Positions 60,332-64,000 of a DNA stretch of 64,000 bases are shown piece by piece (the first letter of the stretch is position 1; each line of letters starts with the position of its first letter). A program made the translations under genes and the position numbers. The notes beneath the pieces are model-generated. The model was not told the origin of the DNA. It saw only the letters and a list, made by a program, of their open reading frames with translations, and did not search any database. The DNA is from Laspinema sp. D2d (GTDB lineage Bacteria; Cyanobacteriota; Cyanobacteriia; Cyanobacteriales; Laspinemataceae): NCBI RefSeq assembly GCF_025370755.1, contig NZ_JAMXFC010000012.1:62001-126000 (forward strand), in the 5' to 3' direction.

Positions 60332-63300
60332 ATGAAACGGATTGTTTTAATTGCAGGATTTGAATCGTTTAACGCTGAGTTGTACCGGCAGGCAGCACAG
60401 GTGGCAATGTCGCGTTGTCCTGAATTGAATATTCAGGTTTTTAGTGACCGAGATCTCACGGACAAAGCGGACGGGGTTGCCAGGGCACTTCAAGAGGCAG
60501 ATGTATTTTTTGCCAGCTTAATTTTTGATTATGATTGCGTCATTGAATTGCGGGAAAAAGTTCAGCATATTTCCATTCGCCTGGTGTTCGAGTCTGCCTT
60601 GGAACTGATGAGTTTAACGCAGTTAGGAAAATTTGCGATCGGGGACAAACCCAAAGGAATGCCGAAACCTGTTCAATTTATTTTGAGTAAGTTTTCTAGT
60701 GGTAGAGAAGAAGATAAACTCGCTGGATATATTAGTTTTCTCAAAACCGGACCTAAACTGCTCAAATATGTTCCACTTCAAAAAGTCCAAGATCTCCGCA
60801 ATTGGCTGATTATTTATGGATATTGGAATGCCGGGGGTGCAGAGAATGTGGCCGCTATGTGTTGGACTTTGGCCGAAAAATATCTAGGATTAACCGTTGG
60901 GGAAATTCCCCCTCCAATAGAGACTCCTAACATGGGATTACTCCATCCCGAATATTCAGGTTATTTTGAGTCTCCCCGCCATTATTTAGAGTGGTATCAC
61001 ACTCAAAATCTATCCTCGGAGAGTCCCGTTGTGGGAATTCTCCTTTATCGTAAGCACGTTATCACTCAGCAAGCTTATATTCCTCAATTAATTAGACAGT
61101 TTGAACAAGCGGGGTTAATTCCACTGCCGATTTTTATTAATGGTGTTGAGGGTCATGTTGCCGTTCGGGATTGGATGACATCCGCCGATGAAACCTGGCA
61201 ACGACAACAGGGAAATAATCAAACCCGATCCTTATCTGCCGAAGCAGTTGAAGTCGATGCGATTGTTTCTACCATTGGATTTCCCTTAGTTGGAGGTCCG
61301 GCAGGTTCAATGGAAGCAGGACGACAAATTGAAGTAGCAAAAGGTATTTTAGGCATTAAAAATCTCCCTTATTTTATCGCAGCACCGTTATTAATTCAAG
61401 ATATCCATTCCTGGACTCGCCAAGGCATTGGGGGATTGCAAAGTGTCGTATTATATGCCTTACCCGAACTCGATGGGGCGATCGATACTGTCCCCCTCGG
61501 CGGTTTAGTAGGGGAAGACATTTATTTAATTCCTGAACGAGTCAAGCGGTTAACCGGACGGATTAAATCCTGGATTGAACTGCGCAAAACACCCCCAGCA
61601 GACCGAAAAATTGCCATTATTTTATATGGATTTCCTCCGGGTTATGGTGCAACGGGAACCGCTGCCTTGCTGAATGTTCCCCGCAGTCTTCTCAACTTCC
61701 TCCAATCCCTCAAAGATAACGGTTACACTGTAGGGGATTTACCCGATGACGGAGAAGAATTAATCCGCCGGGTCAAGGTCGCCGATGAGTCACCCCTAGA
61801 GACAAAATTAACGCGATCGCAAGGCATTACTCCGACTAAAGTCAATATTAAAACGCTGGATAAATGGTTAGGGTATCTCCTCACCCGGCGGATTGAAAAA
61901 CAATGGAAATCTCTCACTGATACCGGCATCAAAACCTACGGCGATGACTATGCGATCGGGGGAATTCAGTTGGGAAATATTTGGATTGGGGTCCAACCCC
62001 CTCTCGGAATTTCCGGCGACCCCATGCGGTTGATGTTTGAACGGGATATGACCCCTCACCCTCAGTATGCCGCCTTCTATAAATGGCTTCAACATGATTT
62101 TAAGGCCCAAGCATTGGTTCATTTTGGAATGCATGGAACCGTCGAATGGTTACCGGGGTCTCCCCTGGGAAATACGGGATATTCTTGGCCGGATATTCTT
62201 TTAGGAAATCTGCCGAATCTTTATATTTATGCCGCAAATAATCCCTCGGAGTCAATATTAGCCAAACGGCGGGGATATGGGGTGTTAATTTCCCATAATG
62301 TACCGCCTTATGGTCGGGCAGGATTGTACAAAGAAATGGTTTCATTGCGGGAATTGATTGGAGAATATCGGGAAGATTCGGCAAAAAATTCGGCATTGCG
62401 AGAGGCGATCGCCAAAAAAATTGTCGATATTGGCCTGGAAATGGACTGTCCTTTTGCCGAAGCCAAAAAATTAGGCATTGACTTCACCCCTGAAACAGCT
62501 AGAATGTTTAGCCCAGAGGTATTAAACGCTTATTTTATCACCATTTACGACTATTTACAAGTCGTCGAACAACGCTTATTTTCATCGGGACTGCATACCC
62601 TGGGAGAACCTCCCAATATAGAGGCATTAAAGTCTTATCTCAATGCCTATTTTGACCAAGACTTGGAGGAGGAACTCGTAGAAGAACTCACCACAGGCAA
62701 AAAGCCCGAATCCCTCTCTCAACTCATCCCTAATCCCGAGGAAGCCGTACAAATTTGCCAATTATTAATGCAAACCTCCGACGAAATGACCAACCTCATC
62801 CGAGGATTAAATGGGGAATATATTCCCCCTGCACCCGGTGGGGATTTATTGCGCGATGGACCCGGAGTCTTACCTACAGGACGAAATATTCATGCCTTAG
62901 ACCCCTATCGAATGCCCTCCCCTGCTGCCTACAGCCGAGGGCGAGAAATTGCCCAAAAAATCATCGCTCAACATCTGGAAGAAACCGGAAAATATCCGGA
63001 AACTGTAGCCGTCATGTTATGGGGATTAGATATTATCAAAACACGGGGTGAATCCCTAGCTATTCTGTTAGAATTAGTAGGGGCAGAACCCATCAAAGAA
63101 GGAACCGGACGGATTGTCCGCTATGAACTTCAACCCTTAGACCAACTAAATCATCCGCGCATCGATATTTTAGCCAATCTCTCCGGCATCTTTCGCGATA
63201 GCTTCGTCAACATTATTGAACTGTTAGATGACTTATTTTTACGGGCTTCTCAAGCCGATGAACCGGAAGACAAAAACTTTATCCGCAAACACGCTTTAGA

Positions 63301-64000
63301 TTTAAAATTACAGGGAATTGAAAATGTTTCTGCCCGGTTATTTTCTAATCCCGCCGGAGATTTTGGGTCTTTAGTGAATGACCAAGTTATCGATAGAAAT
63401 TGGGAATCCGGCGATGAATTAGCCAAAACTTGGGAAAGTCGCAATGCTTTTAGTTACGGACGGAAAGATAAAGGTAAAGCGCGTCCGGAAGTGTTGCAAC
63501 AGTTACTTAAAACGAGCGATCGCATTGTCCAAGAAATTGATTCCGTCGAATATGGACTCACCGACATTCAGGAATATTATGCCAACACCGGCGGATTAAA
63601 ACGCGCCGCCGAAACCCAAAGTGGCAAAAAAGTCACCGCCAGCTTAATTGAAAGCTTCTCTAAAGATACCACCCCCCGTAAATTAGAAGACCTCTTACGC
63701 TTAGAATATCGCACCAAACTCCTCAATCCAAAATGGGCGGAATCAATGGCAAATCAAGGGTCTGGCGGTGCGTATGAAATCTCTCAACGAATGACAGCCT
63801 TAATCGGGTGGGGAGGGACCGTTGATTTTACAGATAATTGGGTGTACGATGGCGCATCAGAAACCTATGCTTTTGACCCAGAAATGTCAGAAAAACTCCG
63901 AAAAGCTAATCCTGAAGCCTTCCGCAATATTGTAGGAAGAATGCTAGAAGCTCACGGACGAGGTTTCTGGAATCCAGACGCAGATAAGCTAGAAAAACTG
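60332..64000 (+). CDS. chlH: Magnesium chelatase subunit H family (ChlH/BchH), incomplete at the window edge
   Basis: 1223 codons are visible with no stop; the frame ends mid-gene at the last base, probably within 20-40 residues of the C-terminus (FWNPDADKLEKL is a typical near-end). The subunit binds protoporphyrin IX and, with ChlI and ChlD, inserts magnesium, the first step towards chlorophyll. Recognisable parts are MHGTVEWLPG and the GNLPNLYIYAANNPSES stretch, RGREIAQKII, and IGWGGTVDFTDNW. The N-terminus (MKRIVLIAGFESFNAELYRQ) differs from that of the well known cyanobacterial ChlH of about 1330 aa, so this may be a shorter BchH-like paralogue or a cobN-related form. The family is certain, the exact role less so. 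Confidence 0.85.
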   Translation, partial: MKRIVLIAGFESFNAELYRQAAQVAMSRCPELNIQVFSDRDLTDKADGVARALQEADVFFASLIFDYDCVIELREKVQHISIRLVFESALELMSLTQLGKFAIGDKPKGMPKPVQFILSKFSSGREEDKLAGYISFLKTGPKLLKYVPLQKVQDLRNWLIIYGYWNAGGAENVAAMCWTLAEKYLGLTVGEIPPPIETPNMGLLHPEYSGYFESPRHYLEWYHTQNLSSESPVVGILLYRKHVITQQAYIPQLIRQFEQAGLIPLPIFINGVEGHVAVRDWMTSADETWQRQQGNNQTRSLSAEAVEVDAIVSTIGFPLVGGPAGSMEAGRQIEVAKGILGIKNLPYFIAAPLLIQDIHSWTRQGIGGLQSVVLYALPELDGAIDTVPLGGLVGEDIYLIPERVKRLTGRIKSWIELRKTPPADRKIAIILYGFPPGYGATGTAALLNVPRSLLNFLQSLKDNGYTVGDLPDDGEELIRRVKVADESPLETKLTRSQGITPTKVNIKTLDKWLGYLLTRRIEKQWKSLTDTGIKTYGDDYAIGGIQLGNIWIGVQPPLGISGDPMRLMFERDMTPHPQYAAFYKWLQHDFKAQALVHFGMHGTVEWLPGSPLGNTGYSWPDILLGNLPNLYIYAANNPSESILAKRRGYGVLISHNVPPYGRAGLYKEMVSLRELIGEYREDSAKNSALREAIAKKIVDIGLEMDCPFAEAKKLGIDFTPETARMFSPEVLNAYFITIYDYLQVVEQRLFSSGLHTLGEPPNIEALKSYLNAYFDQDLEEELVEELTTGKKPESLSQLIPNPEEAVQICQLLMQTSDEMTNLIRGLNGEYIPPAPGGDLLRDGPGVLPTGRNIHALDPYRMPSPAAYSRGREIAQKIIAQHLEETGKYPETVAVMLWGLDIIKTRGESLAILLELVGAEPIKEGTGRIVRYELQPLDQLNHPRIDILANLSGIFRDSFVNIIELLDDLFLRASQADEPEDKNFIRKHALDLKLQGIENVSARLFSNPAGDFGSLVNDQVIDRNWESGDELAKTWESRNAFSYGRKDKGKARPEVLQQLLKTSDRIVQEIDSVEYGLTDIQEYYANTGGLKRAAETQSGKKVTASLIESFSKDTTPRKLEDLLRLEYRTKLLNPKWAESMANQGSGGAYEISQRMTALIGWGGTVDFTDNWVYDGASETYAFDPEMSEKLRKANPEAFRNIVGRMLEAHGRGFWNPDADKLEKL

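Overview
The window looks like chromosomal DNA of a filamentous, Oscillatoria/Laspinema-like cyanobacterium. The evidence is the very frequent HIP1 octamer (GCGATCGC and extended forms), a magnesium chelatase H subunit, a CrtH-like carotenoid oxidoreductase, GltB/GltD glutamate synthase, many TPR, pentapeptide and CHAT proteins, multi-PAS/GAF hybrid kinases, Uma2-type endonuclease genes and many short palindromic intergenic repeats. The genus is an inference from these features. I see no tRNA or rRNA gene, no insertion sequence with a transposase, and no prophage.

Layout. Bases 1-10850: the 3' end of a Coq4-like gene, a small unknown gene, then gltD and gltB on the minus strand. The two glutamate synthase genes are separated by about 3.7 kb of accessory genes (Uma2 endonuclease, a hypothetical, a YgiT/MqsA-like antitoxin without zinc cysteines, a DUF3482-like GTPase). 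Bases 11461-12925: a CRISPR leader and a 17-repeat array with no cas genes in the window. Three of its 16 spacers share the same first ~24 nt, and a DinB-family gene follows it. Bases 14091-28298 are a signalling block: an 1830-aa MHYT/PAS/GAF hybrid kinase overlapping a REC-GGDEF-EAL protein by 4 nt, two peroxiredoxins, a large nested inverted-repeat region, a small secreted protein and a 1437-aa CHASE4 hybrid kinase. Bases 28904-32833: a carotenoid isomerase/desaturase-like enzyme, a pentapeptide-repeat protein and an unknown coiled-coil protein.

Bases 33805-41244 carry a YfcG-like GST, a phosphoesterase, a serpin, a Pro-rich lipoprotein, an OmpR-type regulator, hisG and an ABC exporter. 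Bases 41485-48895 carry two tryptophan-rich TPR paralogues, aspartase, a small unknown protein, a DUF362 protein and a CHAT protease. Bases 49390-59151 carry a membrane protein, ribD divergent from an MscS channel, a peroxiredoxin-glutaredoxin fusion, a TauE/SafE exporter, an aldehyde dehydrogenase and a repeat lipoprotein. Bases 59383-64000: a Uma2 gene, a ~250-bp tandem duplication that created a Uma2 fragment, and a ChlH-type gene that runs off the end.

How the genes fit together: there are housekeeping enzymes for nitrogen assimilation (gltB, gltD, aspA), histidine (hisG), riboflavin (ribD) and chlorophyll (chlH), and redox defence (three peroxiredoxins, a GST). Environmental sensing feeds into phosphorelay and cyclic-di-GMP turnover. 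Most genes are single units separated by hairpins. The least ordinary signals are the related CRISPR spacers, the accessory cluster between gltB and gltD, the MITE-like and nested inverted repeats, the microsatellite that appears both in non-coding DNA and as a coding Pro-rich linker, and the tandem duplication upstream of chlH.
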